Notes: a model not told the origin generated them from the letters alone. DNA of 64,000 nt from Candidatus Aenigmatarchaeota archaeon (GCA_026397315.1 JAPLVC010000002.1:59994-123993); one strand, 5' to 3'. Shown: positions 19,122-28,766, counted from the stretch's first letter. Program-made: numbers and translations.

Positions 19122-19784
19122 ATGGAAAAGATGGAGCAGGTTTTCCCGGGCGTGTGGAAGGACGGCAAGCACATTTTCACCAAGAACCTCCTGCCCGGCG
19201 ACAAGACATACTGCAGGACGTTCGTTGAAGAAGACGGTCACGAGTTCAGGGAGTGGAACCCCAACCGCTCGAAACCGGCGGCCGCGATAGCGAACGGGCT
19301 GAAATTCTTCCCGCTGGCGGACAAGGCGAAAGTCCTGTATCTAGGCATCGCTAGCGGGCAGACATCGACTTTCTTTTCCGACATAATCGGTCCGGAAGGC
19401 ATCATCTACGGAGTCGAGATTTCCGAGCGCTGCGTGCGTGACCTGAATCCCGTCGCTGAAAAAAGAGGTAACATCGTGCCCATAGTCGCAGACGCGCGGA
19501 AGCCGGAGGAGTATGGCTGGATTGAGAAAGTCGACGTTGTCTTCGAAGACGTCGCTTCCGACGACCAGAGCGCCATCATGATACGCAATTGCGAGCGCTT
19601 CCTGAAGCCGGACGGCTTCGCCATGATTGCCATAAAATCGAGGTCGATTGACGTCATCAAAAACCCGGAAGAAATCTACAGGCAGGAAATCGCCAAGCTG
19701 GAGGAGCATTTCAAAATCCTGAGCAAAGTCAGACTGGACCCGTTTGAAAAAGACCACATGTTCCTGGTCATGAAAAGAAAGTAG
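19122..19784 (+). CDS. flpA: Fibrillarin-like rRNA/tRNA 2'-O-methyltransferase
   Basis: 220 residues, normal for archaeal fibrillarin. 'VLYLGIASGQTSTFFSDIIG' (AdoMet site), 'VYGVEISERC'-like acidic loop, 'VVFEDVASDDQS' and 'FAMIAIKSRSID' are family hallmarks. Catalytic subunit of C/D box sRNPs, methylating 2'-OH targets chosen by guide RNA. Usually operonic with nop5; here nop5 lies 1 kb away on the opposite strand with another gene between. Confidence 0.96.
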   Translation: MEKMEQVFPGVWKDGKHIFTKNLLPGDKTYCRTFVEEDGHEFREWNPNRSKPAAAIANGLKFFPLADKAKVLYLGIASGQTSTFFSDIIGPEGIIYGVEISERCVRDLNPVAEKRGNIVPIVADARKPEEYGWIEKVDVVFEDVASDDQSAIMIRNCERFLKPDGFAMIAIKSRSIDVIKNPEEIYRQEIAKLEEHFKILSKVRLDPFEKDHMFLVMKRK

Positions 19785-19823
19785 TCTGCATTTTATTCAG
19801 AAGAAGGTTTTCGTTTTTAGTTT

Positions 19824-20837
19824 TTAGAAAAGCATGCCCGTAGCGTGCTCCGCGTTTCCGATGGCCTTGCCGAGCTCCTTTGACGTGATTTTCGTTCCAC
19901 TCGCCTTGTCTTCGAGCTCGATGTCGGCTATGGTGGCCGGATACTCGTTGTAAACGAGCTTGTTAGGTATGACGCCGCGCGACTTCTTGCGGAAAGTCCA
20001 TGAAGAGTGGGCGTAGGAAACGACGGAGAAGCTTATCCTTTCCTGCTCGTTTTCTCCCGTGACCCTGAAAGTCGGCAGCGCTTCTCCGGACCTTTTCACT
20101 TTTATCCTGTCGAACTTGTGCACCTCTTTCCCGTCGAAAAGCGATATGTCCTTTCTTATGGACTTCCCGAGCACCATGTGGTTCGTGTATGTCATGACGG
20201 CCCCGCGGTCGAAATGGAATATGCCCCAGTACCACGGTATGGCCGGAGCGTTGACGAAGACTCTCTGAAAATATGCGGAGCCGTTTATCTTTTCGCCGTT
20301 CACGCTTCCCGTCAGGTCCGCGTGATTGACCTTCATTATCGAATATCCCTTGTTACCTATGAAATTCCTGTTGTGGTAGCATGCCTTTCTGAAGTCGTGG
20401 CTGGCGTTCTCGATAGCGACGAATTCGAATTTATCACCTATTCTGATTACGCTTCTCTTCCCGTTGATGGAGAATGAGGTCGGTGTTCCGGACTCGGATA
20501 TCAGGCCTTTGTCGTTGACCTTTATGTTGCACTGTTCGAGAAGGAAGTTGTGGTGCATCCGCTCGCCGTCGAAATACCACGTGGCAACGGCTCCGTCAAG
20601 GTTCCCCTTGTCAAGCGGCAGTTTCACGCTTATATCGAGATTGTTGCAGTTTATTTTCTTCACGTTCTTGGCGGACCACAGTATCATCAGCTGGCGGGGC
20701 TTGGACGGGTCTTTCGGGTTGTCGAAGAAGAAGAGCCAGAACCACCACCACCACGCCCCTCCGGGCATCCGCTCGTTCTTAATATCGAAGACCCTCTTTT
20801 CCAGATCAACGTGCTTGTCTTTTCTTCCGGCTTTCAT
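19824..20837 (-). CDS. Conserved hypothetical protein, possible AttH/CrtC-type lipocalin-like fold
   Basis: 337 residues. A Trp/Phe-rich opening ('GGAWWWWFWLFFFDNP') is followed by beta-rich sequence, and 'PAIPWYWGIFHFDRGAVMTYTNHM' is reminiscent of the AttH / hydroxyneurosporene hydratase-like family. No signal peptide. The assignment is tentative; function unknown. Its start codon overlaps the nop5 stop by 4 bases (ATGA), so it is translationally coupled to nop5, an odd pairing. Confidence 0.75.
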   Translation of the reverse strand: MKAGRKDKHVDLEKRVFDIKNERMPGGAWWWWFWLFFFDNPKDPSKPRQLMILWSAKNVKKINCNNLDISVKLPLDKGNLDGAVATWYFDGERMHHNFLLEQCNIKVNDKGLISESGTPTSFSINGKRSVIRIGDKFEFVAIENASHDFRKACYHNRNFIGNKGYSIMKVNHADLTGSVNGEKINGSAYFQRVFVNAPAIPWYWGIFHFDRGAVMTYTNHMVLGKSIRKDISLFDGKEVHKFDRIKVKRSGEALPTFRVTGENEQERISFSVVSYAHSSWTFRKKSRGVIPNKLVYNEYPATIADIELEDKASGTKITSKELGKAIGNAEHATGMLF

Positions 20838-21934
20838 TGGCCTTCATCTCCGCCAGAACCTTTGATGAGCGCTTTGACCTTGTTATCGAGGTCTTCTCCC
20901 ATCTGCCTGCTGTCGTCGCGCTTGGAATAGAAATCCATCTTGGCCGCCAGCGAAAGCTTTGAAGCGATGAGCCTCGCGACCTTGCCCCTGAGATGCTTCG
21001 GCGCCTGCTGTATGAGCGGGTGTCCGAAAAGCACGCCGTATTTGGGCGCCCTGCCCTGCCCCTTGAGATGGCGGAACAGCGCTTTCTCAGCTCCCAGTAG
21101 TTGTATGGTCGAGCTGGGCATCTTGGCTATTTTTTCCAGGCCGCCCGCCTGGGCGACCAGTCTCGCAGCCAGCAAATGCCCGGCTATTACCGAAAGGTTG
21201 GGCATGGTCTCGGCGCAAACGAGCTCGAGATACTTGGACAGTTTTTCCCTGGTCTTCGTCATCTCAAGAACGGACTTGGCAAAAACGGAAGCGATTTGCG
21301 CGTCTTCTTCGTTAAAATTCATGCCTATCGATTTCGCAGCCAAGTTAGCCAGCTGCTCGTCGCTTATTTTGTCTCGCGAGCCGTATTTCTGCACGATTTC
21401 TGCGAATCTCTCGTGCGACTTCATTTCCTTCGATAGCTCGGGGAAGTGCAGGCCGTACCATTCGCGCAGGCGCTCGTAAAGCGAGTTGAGGTCGTTCTCG
21501 AGCTCATCGACTACTCCTATGACCTGAATTATGACCTTGTCCTTGCTGACGGACTTTATCTTCCTGCCGGCGAGGATGACGTTTACCTTGCTCATGAGCA
21601 CGTTTATCTGGGCAGGCGTGACTATCCATTCCGCTTCGGCTGCGAGTTTCCTGAAATCGTCGCTAGCGAGCTTCTTGCCCTTATGGTCCTGCTGCACGAT
21701 TATGTTCAGCCCGTCGATGCGCGCCACCTTGTCCATGACTATCTCAACGAATCCCTTCTTCCTCAGCTCCTCGAGGACGGCGCGCTCCTCGTCTATCAGG
21801 CCGCCCGCGCGCGAGGCGTCAAGCCGCTCGGCTATCGCTTCCGCGTCTTTCGGGAAGAGACGCATGGCTATGACCTTGCCGTGCTCGTCGAACGCGAACA
21901 CGCCTGCAATGTTATGCGCAACGTAGGCTTTCAT
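20834..21934 (-). CDS. Nop5/Nop56-family C/D box RNP core protein
   Basis: 366 residues from the second ATG (21934; the track adds MIF). N-terminal domain, central coiled coil ('FAKSVLEMTKTREKLSKYLELV') and the NOP domain: 'MPNLSVIAGHLLAARLVAQAGGLEKIAKMPSSTIQLLGAEKALFRHL', then 'APKYGVLFGHPLIQQAPKHLRGKVARLIASKLSLAAKMD'. Bridges L7Ae-bound guide RNA and fibrillarin. C-terminal tail is short and charged. Confidence 0.95.
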   Translation of the reverse strand: MKAYVAHNIAGVFAFDEHGKVIAMRLFPKDAEAIAERLDASRAGGLIDEERAVLEELRKKGFVEIVMDKVARIDGLNIIVQQDHKGKKLASDDFRKLAAEAEWIVTPAQINVLMSKVNVILAGRKIKSVSKDKVIIQVIGVVDELENDLNSLYERLREWYGLHFPELSKEMKSHERFAEIVQKYGSRDKISDEQLANLAAKSIGMNFNEEDAQIASVFAKSVLEMTKTREKLSKYLELVCAETMPNLSVIAGHLLAARLVAQAGGLEKIAKMPSSTIQLLGAEKALFRHLKGQGRAPKYGVLFGHPLIQQAPKHLRGKVARLIASKLSLAAKMDFYSKRDDSRQMGEDLDNKVKALIKGSGGDEGQ

Positions 21935-22005
21935 GAAAATCACTTATAGTATATTTACTGACGTTTTATAAAACCGTTTTTATAAGGGCCGCTCAAATAT
22001 TTATT

Positions 22006-22833
22006 ATGGACATGCAGAAGGCGATACTCGTTCTCATAGTCGTCGTCCTGCTCGGAGGCCTGGCTTTCGAGCTCAAGTACATTGAGGAGGCGCTGGTGGG
22101 GGCGACACTCTCCGTCGAGGAGCAGTGCAACAAGATGTGCTCGCAGAAAGGCGAAGTCGCTTACGTGACCGAGAACACCTGTTACTGCAAGGAGCCCATC
22201 ACCTTTCGCAATCAATGGAGATGCTTCTGGAACGTGACATTCGAGAATGACGATGAGTTCTCGCCAAAGGTCAACACGAGCGCGGTACGCAACATAGCCG
22301 TCAAGTCAGTGGTCAAATATTCCGCTCCGAATGCGCCGGCGACAAAAGTCTTCGGCGTCTACAACGAGGTCTCCAACAGGATCTATTATGTCTCCGACCC
22401 GAGGAAAGACGAATATGTTGCAACTCCAATGGAGACGTGGGATGCGATGGGAGGCGACTGCGACGACTATTCAATCCTGCTCACCAGCATGTATGAGGCG
22501 ATAGGCATGGACGCCAGCATCGTCGAAGTTTACAGGCCGGACAAGGGACACGTTTTCATCATATTGAAGGTGGAGCAGGACCTGGACTCGTTCCTGAAGT
22601 TCTACAAGAACATACTGGAGAGGTATACGCCATACTTCAGCGAGAAGCCGTTCAACTTCGTTGTTTTCGGCGAGAACAGCAAGGAGTGCGAGACGCTCCA
22701 GAAGACGCTCGAGATGGGCAAGAACATCGACTCTTTCTATATCGTCATTGACAGCACGACCGGCGACTATCCCGGCAGCCGCGACGCTTTCGATGGCTAC
22801 GACACTACTACGTTCATAAACACGGGCGAATAG
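22006..22833 (+). CDS. Membrane-anchored transglutaminase-like protein
   Basis: 275 residues. One N-terminal membrane segment ('AILVLIVVVLLGGLAFEL'), a short Cys-rich stretch (Cys41, 45, 59, 61) and then a transglutaminase/protease-like core. The likely triad is Cys152 in 'GGDCDDYS', His182 in 'GHVFIILK' and the Asp of 'IVIDSTTGDYPG'. Probably faces outside and acts on cell-surface proteins as a protease or amidase; target unknown. Divergent from nop5 with TATA-like boxes in the 70-base gap. Confidence 0.85.
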   Translation: MDMQKAILVLIVVVLLGGLAFELKYIEEALVGATLSVEEQCNKMCSQKGEVAYVTENTCYCKEPITFRNQWRCFWNVTFENDDEFSPKVNTSAVRNIAVKSVVKYSAPNAPATKVFGVYNEVSNRIYYVSDPRKDEYVATPMETWDAMGGDCDDYSILLTSMYEAIGMDASIVEVYRPDKGHVFIILKVEQDLDSFLKFYKNILERYTPYFSEKPFNFVVFGENSKECETLQKTLEMGKNIDSFYIVIDSTTGDYPGSRDAFDGYDTTTFINTGE

Positions 22834-22988
22834 TTCGCTAGTTCGCATAACGTTCAATGTAACAAATAGTATATTCATATAAAATTTTAAGCGGCTTTTT
22901 TCTCGCCATAACAAACGGTTAATGTTCAGGAACGGGGGGTGGGTCTGAAAGGGGTGACTGGAAATAGTACAAACGTATGAGTATTCGC

Positions 22989-23840
22989 CTAAAAATTGAA
23001 ATCCGTTGCAATGGAATTGCCGTTGTTCGAGAGCATCCACCAGCCGCGCACTTTGCTATCCTTGATGTAAAATCTGAGTTTTCTCATCTCGTTCTTGACC
23101 GTGTATACGTCCACGTCGAACAGTTCGTCGCTTTCGCTGTAGCCGAATACTCTTCTGACTTCAGCCGCATAAATGGGGGAGTGGTCGCCGTTCATGAGAT
23201 GCTCCGCAACGACGTCTCTCACGTTTTGCAGATAAGCTGGCAGCGAACGGTAATATTTGTCCAGTATTCTCTGCGGCCTTTCCCTTGTCCTGTCGTCTAT
23301 GCCGCTTTGCTCTATAAGATGTGTAATGTCGCCGCTGTGGCCGCAGTCTATGGCCGAGCCGAACGCAAGAAACTGCATGTCCTCCGGCTTGAGGAGGGTT
23401 TTGCTCTTCCTCGTTTCGCGCAGGAGCTTCTGCGCGGTCTTTGGGTCGCTCAGCAGGAGTTTGTAAAGAATGCGGACATCCCCTGTATTACTGTTGACGT
23501 ATTCGCCGCCGTTGTATTTCTTAATCCATGCGTATATGTTTCTCGCGACGTCTTCGGTCACGCCTTCAATGCCGTGCACTTCAGGGTTGGCCGTGGCGAC
23601 GTCGTCGGGGACTGGTCCCTTGAATTCATCGATTGCCCAGACGCTGCCTTTCGGATCCATTTGCACTCTGTTAGATGTAAGCACGCCCAAAAGAATCAAT
23701 GCGGGAATGAAACCTGATTTTCTTTTTGGCGACTCTCCGGTTTCAATTTCCAAGTTCACGACTTTTTTGGCGTCCAACATGTCGGGCGTGTATTTTTCAA
23801 GGGCTGCTTTCCACGGATCCGGTTTGGCATGCTTCCACAT
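22989..23840 (-). CDS. Hypothetical protein (283 aa)
   Basis: I do not recognise a family. A hydrophobic stretch around 43-57 ('SGFIPALILLGVLTSN') may be a single membrane segment; the rest is soluble and charged. The last 80 residues ('IYAAEVRRVFGYSESDELFDV...MRKLRFYIKDSKVRGWWMLS') look like a small alpha/beta DNA-binding or winged-helix module, but this is only an impression. Stands alone, with AT-rich flanks of about 80-150 bases on both sides. Confidence 0.75.
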   Translation of the reverse strand: MWKHAKPDPWKAALEKYTPDMLDAKKVVNLEIETGESPKRKSGFIPALILLGVLTSNRVQMDPKGSVWAIDEFKGPVPDDVATANPEVHGIEGVTEDVARNIYAWIKKYNGGEYVNSNTGDVRILYKLLLSDPKTAQKLLRETRKSKTLLKPEDMQFLAFGSAIDCGHSGDITHLIEQSGIDDRTRERPQRILDKYYRSLPAYLQNVRDVVAEHLMNGDHSPIYAAEVRRVFGYSESDELFDVDVYTVKNEMRKLRFYIKDSKVRGWWMLSNNGNSIATDFNF

Positions 23841-23918
23841 AATATCACAATATGTATATTTGTCACTTGATAGTAAGAATTTATAGAAAGAGGATTTTTA
23901 AAGCCTTTCAGGATGTTT

Positions 23919-24974
23919 TCAGGCCTTCTCGATGTAAAGGAACGCGCGCTCCTTGAACGTTTCCCAGTTGTTGACCAGCGCGCCCGATGATTTCACGTGC
24001 CCGCCGCCCGAGCCTATGCCGTCAGAAGCGAATTTCGCCAGATCGCCGACGTTCACTTTGCCTTCCTGGCAGCGCAGGGATATCTTCCAAAAGTCACCGG
24101 ATTTCTTTCTTATTATGATTATCGCTTCAGGGTGCTTCTCCGCGGTTATGGTCGCTATTATCGACGTGATGTTCATCTTGCTGCGTATCTCGTAGAATAT
24201 GATTTTCTTGTCGGGTACGGTCTCCTTATTCTTCTCGAAATCGTCCACTATTTTCTTGACCTCGCCCTGGACTATTTCATTCCATCGTTTGAGCTCTTCC
24301 GAACTTCTAAGATCGTCGTATTTCTGGCTCCTGACTATGAGATTCAGCGACTTCCCCGCGCCTTCCGCTCCCTTGAGGGTTATAGAAGATGAGATGATAT
24401 CGGACGCGCGGAAAAGCGACTCGCACGGCGGGTCCATCTTCTTCTCATCATACTCTTTCATCATCCACGCGCAGTCCTTCATGCCGTAGTCGCCTATCAG
24501 GCCGATGATGGCAATCCACATCCAGCGGTCGACTTCGAAACCCATGCTCTTGAGCAGTTGGAACATCACGCACGACGCCGGTATGTAGGCGTCGCCATGG
24601 AACATGGGGTTTATGTGCACCAGCGTTTCGCAGTTCATGTCCTTTACGGGAATGTGGTGGTCGAGTATCATCATCTTCATGCCAGCGACGTTCTCCTGAA
24701 GTTTATGGATTTTCTTCCATTCCTGGTCCACGGGTATGTCCAGGAAGACGAGAACGTCGGGCCTTTTTTCAATCAATGACTTGAGAAAATCGTTGTCTAT
24801 GACCGGCCCTTCGCGCGGCAGGGTCTCGAAGCCCGAGAAGAACTTGAGAAACAACGAAGCAGAGCATACGCCGTCGGCGTCCCTGTGGTAAACGAGAATC
24901 TTGCGTCCGCTACCGTCCATCCATGCCTTTATCCTGGCGATGTCGGGTTTGCCTATGATTTTATCTGCCCGCAT
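23919..24974 (-). CDS. DHH-family phosphoesterase (RecJ-like)
   Basis: 351 residues. DHH domain: 'VYHRDADGVCSASLF' (motif I), 'VFLDIP' (motif II), 'MILDHHIPV' (motif III, DHH) and 'IAIIGLIGDYG' (motif IV). A C-terminal DHHA1 domain ends with 'GSGGGHVKSSGALV'. Family members are Mn-dependent nucleases or (cyclic di-/nano-)nucleotide phosphatases; archaeal RecJ-like proteins also work in replication. Which of these applies cannot be read from the sequence. Confidence 0.9.
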   Translation of the reverse strand: MRADKIIGKPDIARIKAWMDGSGRKILVYHRDADGVCSASLFLKFFSGFETLPREGPVIDNDFLKSLIEKRPDVLVFLDIPVDQEWKKIHKLQENVAGMKMMILDHHIPVKDMNCETLVHINPMFHGDAYIPASCVMFQLLKSMGFEVDRWMWIAIIGLIGDYGMKDCAWMMKEYDEKKMDPPCESLFRASDIISSSITLKGAEGAGKSLNLIVRSQKYDDLRSSEELKRWNEIVQGEVKKIVDDFEKNKETVPDKKIIFYEIRSKMNITSIIATITAEKHPEAIIIIRKKSGDFWKISLRCQEGKVNVGDLAKFASDGIGSGGGHVKSSGALVNNWETFKERAFLYIEKA

Positions 24975-25030
24975 AAAGCATGTTCTAATTTATGATATTT
25001 AAAGGTTTTTCTGCCCTTCAGTCAATCAGT

Positions 25031-25153
25031 TTAAACGTGCGGAAAAAAGTAGACTATCAGGAAAAGTATTATGCCCAGGATGAGCATCGGTATGCCCATC
25101 TTCATGCTCTCGCGGCCGGAGCCGAGTAATAATATGCCCACGACGAAGCCCAC
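25031..25153 (-). CDS. Possible 40-aa two-helix membrane protein after ileS
   Basis: Too short for the track. Starts with GTG two bases after the ileS stop codon and reads VGFVVGILLLGSGRES..., two hydrophobic helices joined by a short charged turn, ending YFFPHV. No ATG upstream in frame. Hydrophobic pattern and position directly behind ileS support a real, co-transcribed gene; the start codon is uncertain. No family recognised. Confidence 0.5.
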   Translation of the reverse strand: MGFVVGILLLGSGRESMKMGIPMLILGIILFLIVYFFPHV

Positions 25154-25155
25154 GA

Positions 25156-28100
25156 CTATGTATATGACCGCGAACCGGCGCGCTCGAAATAGACCTTGAC
25201 TTTCTTGCCTTCGAACTCGAGCGTGCCCTTTATTCCGACCTTGTGCGGCAGGCCCTTGTGCAGCTTCTGCGCGCCCACTTCCCTGAGAACCATCTCTTTG
25301 CTGCGCTCTAACAACGTCTCGGCCTTGCCTTCCGCTTCGACCCAGAGCTCAATCCTTTCGTTCACGTTCAGGCCTTCCTTCTTCCTCGCCATCTGTATCG
25401 TTCTCATGAGCTCGCGCGCGAAAGCCTTGTCTTCCAGAACGTCGCCCAACGCTAGTTCTCCGTGCTCGAACGCCAGCTTCTCTTTCTGCTCAAGACCCTT
25501 GACGAATACGACCTTCTCGACGTTGGCCATGTTGCGCAGAATCGGGCTCATGTTTTTCAGCGCGCTCTCGGCCGCCTCGCCATTCGCCGCGATTATCAGC
25601 TCTGACACGGGCCACTTCAGCTTTATCTCGGTCTTCTGGCGCAGCGAATTCGCGGCCTCTATCGCCGTCTTCGCGAGAACCATGGAATCTTCGATATCCT
25701 TCTCGACGAGCCCGTCGTCGGCTTTGGGCCACGCGCACAGGTGGACTGAAAGCGGCCTGCCTTTCGAGTAGAACAGCTTCCTGTAAATCTTTTCAGTCAC
25801 GAACGGCGTGACGGGCGCCATTAGCCTGACGAGATTCTCCAGCACGTAAAGCACCGTGAACTGGGCCGTGCGCTTGTCTTCGCCTTCATACCACGGCGAA
25901 AGCCTGTCTCGAATCAGCTTGATGTACCAGCGCGAGAAATCGTTGAGTATGAAATCCTCGAAGTTCTTGCCCACGTAGTGGAGCCTGAAGTTTTCCAGGT
26001 CGTCCGTAGTGGATTTTATGAGCGAGTTGAGGCGCGAGATTATCCACTTGTCCTCCAGAGCGAGGTTCTTGAAATGTATTTTTTCCCCGGTTATCCTGGT
26101 GTCGGCGTAGCTCTCGGCGAACACGCTCGTGTTCCATAGCACGTCGAGCACGCGGCGTAGCTCCTTTGCTATTTTCAGCGAGAATAACTGCGTCTCCCAC
26201 GGGGCGACGGACCAGCAGTAGTAAAGGCGCAGCACGTCGGCTTCGACGGCCTTGAGCGCGTCATCGGCGTAAACGACGTTCCCTAGCGATTTCGACATTT
26301 TCTCCCCTTTCTCGTCCAGCGTCCATCCGGTCATGCTGACCGCGTTGTATGGCTTTTTGTCGAAAGCGCCTACGCCGCAGAACATCAGGGAATAGAACCA
26401 TCCCCTTATCTGGTCCTGCGACTCGCAAATCATGTCAACCGGCCACAACGCTTCGAACGTTTGCTTGTTCTTAAGCGGGTAGCCCAGCGAAGCCCAAGGC
26501 GAAATGCCCGAGTCGAACCAGACGTTCATGGTGTCCGGCACGCGCGTCATGTGCTTGCCGCACTGCGAACATTTGAGATGAATCTTGTCGACCGAGTTCT
26601 TGTGCAGGTCGATTTCTTCATCGACCTTTTCGACCGCCTTCTCCCTCAGCTCCTTGCGCGAGCCGATCACGTCTTTATGGCCGCACGCGTCGCATATCCA
26701 GATGGGCAACGGTATACCCCAGAATCGCTGGACTGAAACTGCCCAGTCGTTCGCGTTCTCGAGCCATTTTTCGAAGCGCTCGCCCGCGAATTCGGGAAGC
26801 CATTTCACGCTCTTGTTTTCCTTGAGCATGCGCTCCTTTATCACGTCGACAGTCAGGAACCACTGCTTGCTGAGCCTGTAAATAAGCGGCGTCTTGCATC
26901 TCCAGCATAACGGATACGAGTGCGTGACCTTCAGCGTTTTAAGCAGCCGGCCACGCTCTTCCAGATATTCTATTATTTTTTTGTCAGCATCCTTTACGAA
27001 CAAACCAGTGAACTCGCCCGTGTCGCTGGTCAGCTTGCCTTCATCATCAACTGGCGACGGTTTTGGCAGCTTGTAATGTTCGCCGACTCGAAAGTCGGTT
27101 TCTCCGTGCCCCGGTGCAGTGTGAACACATCCGCTGCCCGTGTCCATGGTCACGAATTCCTCGACATTCTCGCCGTCATCGGCTTTCATGGCCGTCTTTG
27201 CGAGCAGCTTGCCTGAGACGCCTTTCTTGAAAAGCGGGATTGAAAGTATGACCTGGTGCGCGTTCTCGTTCTTCTTCAATTCGTCCTGCAACGGAATCTG
27301 TATGGCGGGCTCGTATTTCATGCCCGCAAGCGACGAGCCTTTCATCTTCTCCACGATTTCATATTTTTCTATCTCGGCGTCCTTCATCACGTCCTTGAGG
27401 CGCTTTTCGGCGAGAATGAGATACTCGCTTCTCACCTTGACTTTGACATACGTCTCGTCAGGATGGACGGCTATCGCCACGTTCGCCGGCAACGTCCATG
27501 GCGTCGTGGTCCATATGATTATCGAAGTGAACTCCTGGTCAACCAGCGGGAACTTTACGTAAATCGAGAAGTCCGTTATGTCAGTGTAGGAATCCGTCAC
27601 CTCGTAGCCTGAAAGCGTCGTCTCACATCTCGGGCACCAGAACACTGGCTTCTCGCCCTCGACGAGCATGCCTTTCTCCCACATCTTCTTGACAGTCCAC
27701 CATCCGCTTTCGAGATAATAATTCCTGTAGGTCATGTAAGGCTCGAGCCATCCTCGCCACGCGCCCAGCTGCTTGTAGGTGTCCAGCCACACGCTTTTGT
27801 TGCCTTCGGCCATGGCCTTGCACTCGGCTATGAACCTGTCTATGCCTATGCGCTCGGTTATGTCCTTCTTCGACTTCACGCCCAGATTCTTCTCGACGGC
27901 ATGCTCGATCGGCAGGCCGCCACAATCGAAACCGGGCTGCCACCAGCACTGGTGACCCTGCATGGTCTTGAACTTGGAACATATGTCCTTCGTCGTCGTC
28001 GTCTTGACGTGGCCCACGTGCGGCACGCCGTTCACATATGGCGGGCCGTCCAGCAGGTAGTACTTCGTTCGCTTCACGTCGAGCGTCTTCATGTCGAAGT

Positions 28101-28182
28101 TGACTATCTGGTCGGGTATTCTGTTCTCTAGCCAGAACTGCATCACTTCTTCCTGTATTTTGCGCGGGTCGTACCTTTCCAT
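25156..28182 (-). CDS. ileS: Isoleucyl-tRNA synthetase
   Basis: 1008 residues from the ATG at 28182; the track's start adds 10 residues that are not conserved-looking. Class I signatures: 'PHVGH' at 54-58 and 'KMSKS' near 628. Editing (CP1) domain with 'WTTTPWTLPANVAIAVHPDE' and 'VTMDTGSGCVHTAPGHGETDF', which clears mischarged Val. 'CDACGHKDVIG'/'CSQCGKHM' knuckle and a C-terminal tRNA-binding region. Length and layout match the archaeal/eukaryotic-type enzyme. Only aminoacyl-tRNA synthetase in the window. Confidence 0.96.
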   Translation of the reverse strand: MERYDPRKIQEEVMQFWLENRIPDQIVNFDMKTLDVKRTKYYLLDGPPYVNGVPHVGHVKTTTTKDICSKFKTMQGHQCWWQPGFDCGGLPIEHAVEKNLGVKSKKDITERIGIDRFIAECKAMAEGNKSVWLDTYKQLGAWRGWLEPYMTYRNYYLESGWWTVKKMWEKGMLVEGEKPVFWCPRCETTLSGYEVTDSYTDITDFSIYVKFPLVDQEFTSIIIWTTTPWTLPANVAIAVHPDETYVKVKVRSEYLILAEKRLKDVMKDAEIEKYEIVEKMKGSSLAGMKYEPAIQIPLQDELKKNENAHQVILSIPLFKKGVSGKLLAKTAMKADDGENVEEFVTMDTGSGCVHTAPGHGETDFRVGEHYKLPKPSPVDDEGKLTSDTGEFTGLFVKDADKKIIEYLEERGRLLKTLKVTHSYPLCWRCKTPLIYRLSKQWFLTVDVIKERMLKENKSVKWLPEFAGERFEKWLENANDWAVSVQRFWGIPLPIWICDACGHKDVIGSRKELREKAVEKVDEEIDLHKNSVDKIHLKCSQCGKHMTRVPDTMNVWFDSGISPWASLGYPLKNKQTFEALWPVDMICESQDQIRGWFYSLMFCGVGAFDKKPYNAVSMTGWTLDEKGEKMSKSLGNVVYADDALKAVEADVLRLYYCWSVAPWETQLFSLKIAKELRRVLDVLWNTSVFAESYADTRITGEKIHFKNLALEDKWIISRLNSLIKSTTDDLENFRLHYVGKNFEDFILNDFSRWYIKLIRDRLSPWYEGEDKRTAQFTVLYVLENLVRLMAPVTPFVTEKIYRKLFYSKGRPLSVHLCAWPKADDGLVEKDIEDSMVLAKTAIEAANSLRQKTEIKLKWPVSELIIAANGEAAESALKNMSPILRNMANVEKVVFVKGLEQKEKLAFEHGELALGDVLEDKAFARELMRTIQMARKKEGLNVNERIELWVEAEGKAETLLERSKEMVLREVGAQKLHKGLPHKVGIKGTLEFEGKKVKVYFERAGSRSYT

Positions 28183-28266
28183 TTTTTCGCCTGTTAAAAG
28201 TTGTATAAACAATATTAATTAATTTGAGAAAACAACGCTAATAAATCTAACTACCAAGAACAAATC

Positions 28267-28488
28267 ATGGAAATGGAGAAAACGGGCGTCATTGTCGCCG
28301 CTCTGGTCATATTCGCCGTCCTTGCGGTAGCGATAACGGCCAACATGACGGGCAACATCATAAGCGACGTGGAAAGCGCCACCAGCCCGGTTATCGGCCT
28401 TATTATCTTGCTGGCGTTCATCGTGGCAGGTTACTTCGTTACGAGAGGCGTTTTGTCAGAGGGCAAATATCACGTAGATGCGCAGTAA
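28267..28488 (+). CDS. Small two-helix membrane protein (73 aa)
   Basis: Two membrane helices ('VIVAALVIFAVLAVAITANM' and 'VIGLIILLAFIVAGYFVTRG') joined by a polar loop, short charged tail. No family recognised. Divergent from ileS with an 84-base gap containing AATTAATTTG-like AT-rich promoter sequence. Confidence 0.75.
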   Translation: MEMEKTGVIVAALVIFAVLAVAITANMTGNIISDVESATSPVIGLIILLAFIVAGYFVTRGVLSEGKYHVDAQ

Positions 28489-28561
28489 AACCAAAATCAA
28501 AAAAACTGTGCATGCATAATACATTTAAGAAAGTCCGAATAATTGTTAGTCAAGGTGAACT

Positions 28562-28714
28562 ATGAGAGAAGATTTCAGATGCGTTTCCTGCGGCCACACT
28601 TTTGAATACGACTTCAGCAGCGGCAGAGAAAAGGCGTTACACTGCCCCAAATGCAAGCAGCTGTGGAAGATAGAGCAGGGCACGGGCAGCTTCAGGCTGA
28701 GCATGTGGATTTGA
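28562..28714 (+). CDS. Small zinc-ribbon protein (50 aa)
   Basis: Below the track limit. Reads MREDFRCVSCGHTFEYD... with CVSC and CPKC pairs forming a four-Cys zinc ribbon, ending LSMWI. Preceded by AAGGTGA three bases before the ATG. Zinc ribbons of this length are often nucleic-acid or protein-binding accessory modules; no specific role can be given. Lies 73 bases after the 73-aa membrane protein gene. Confidence 0.8.
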   Translation: MREDFRCVSCGHTFEYDFSSGREKALHCPKCKQLWKIEQGTGSFRLSMWI

Positions 28715-28766
28715 GCACATTTCGAACAAATTCAAATTATTGGCTTTTCGGAATATATCATGCCTA

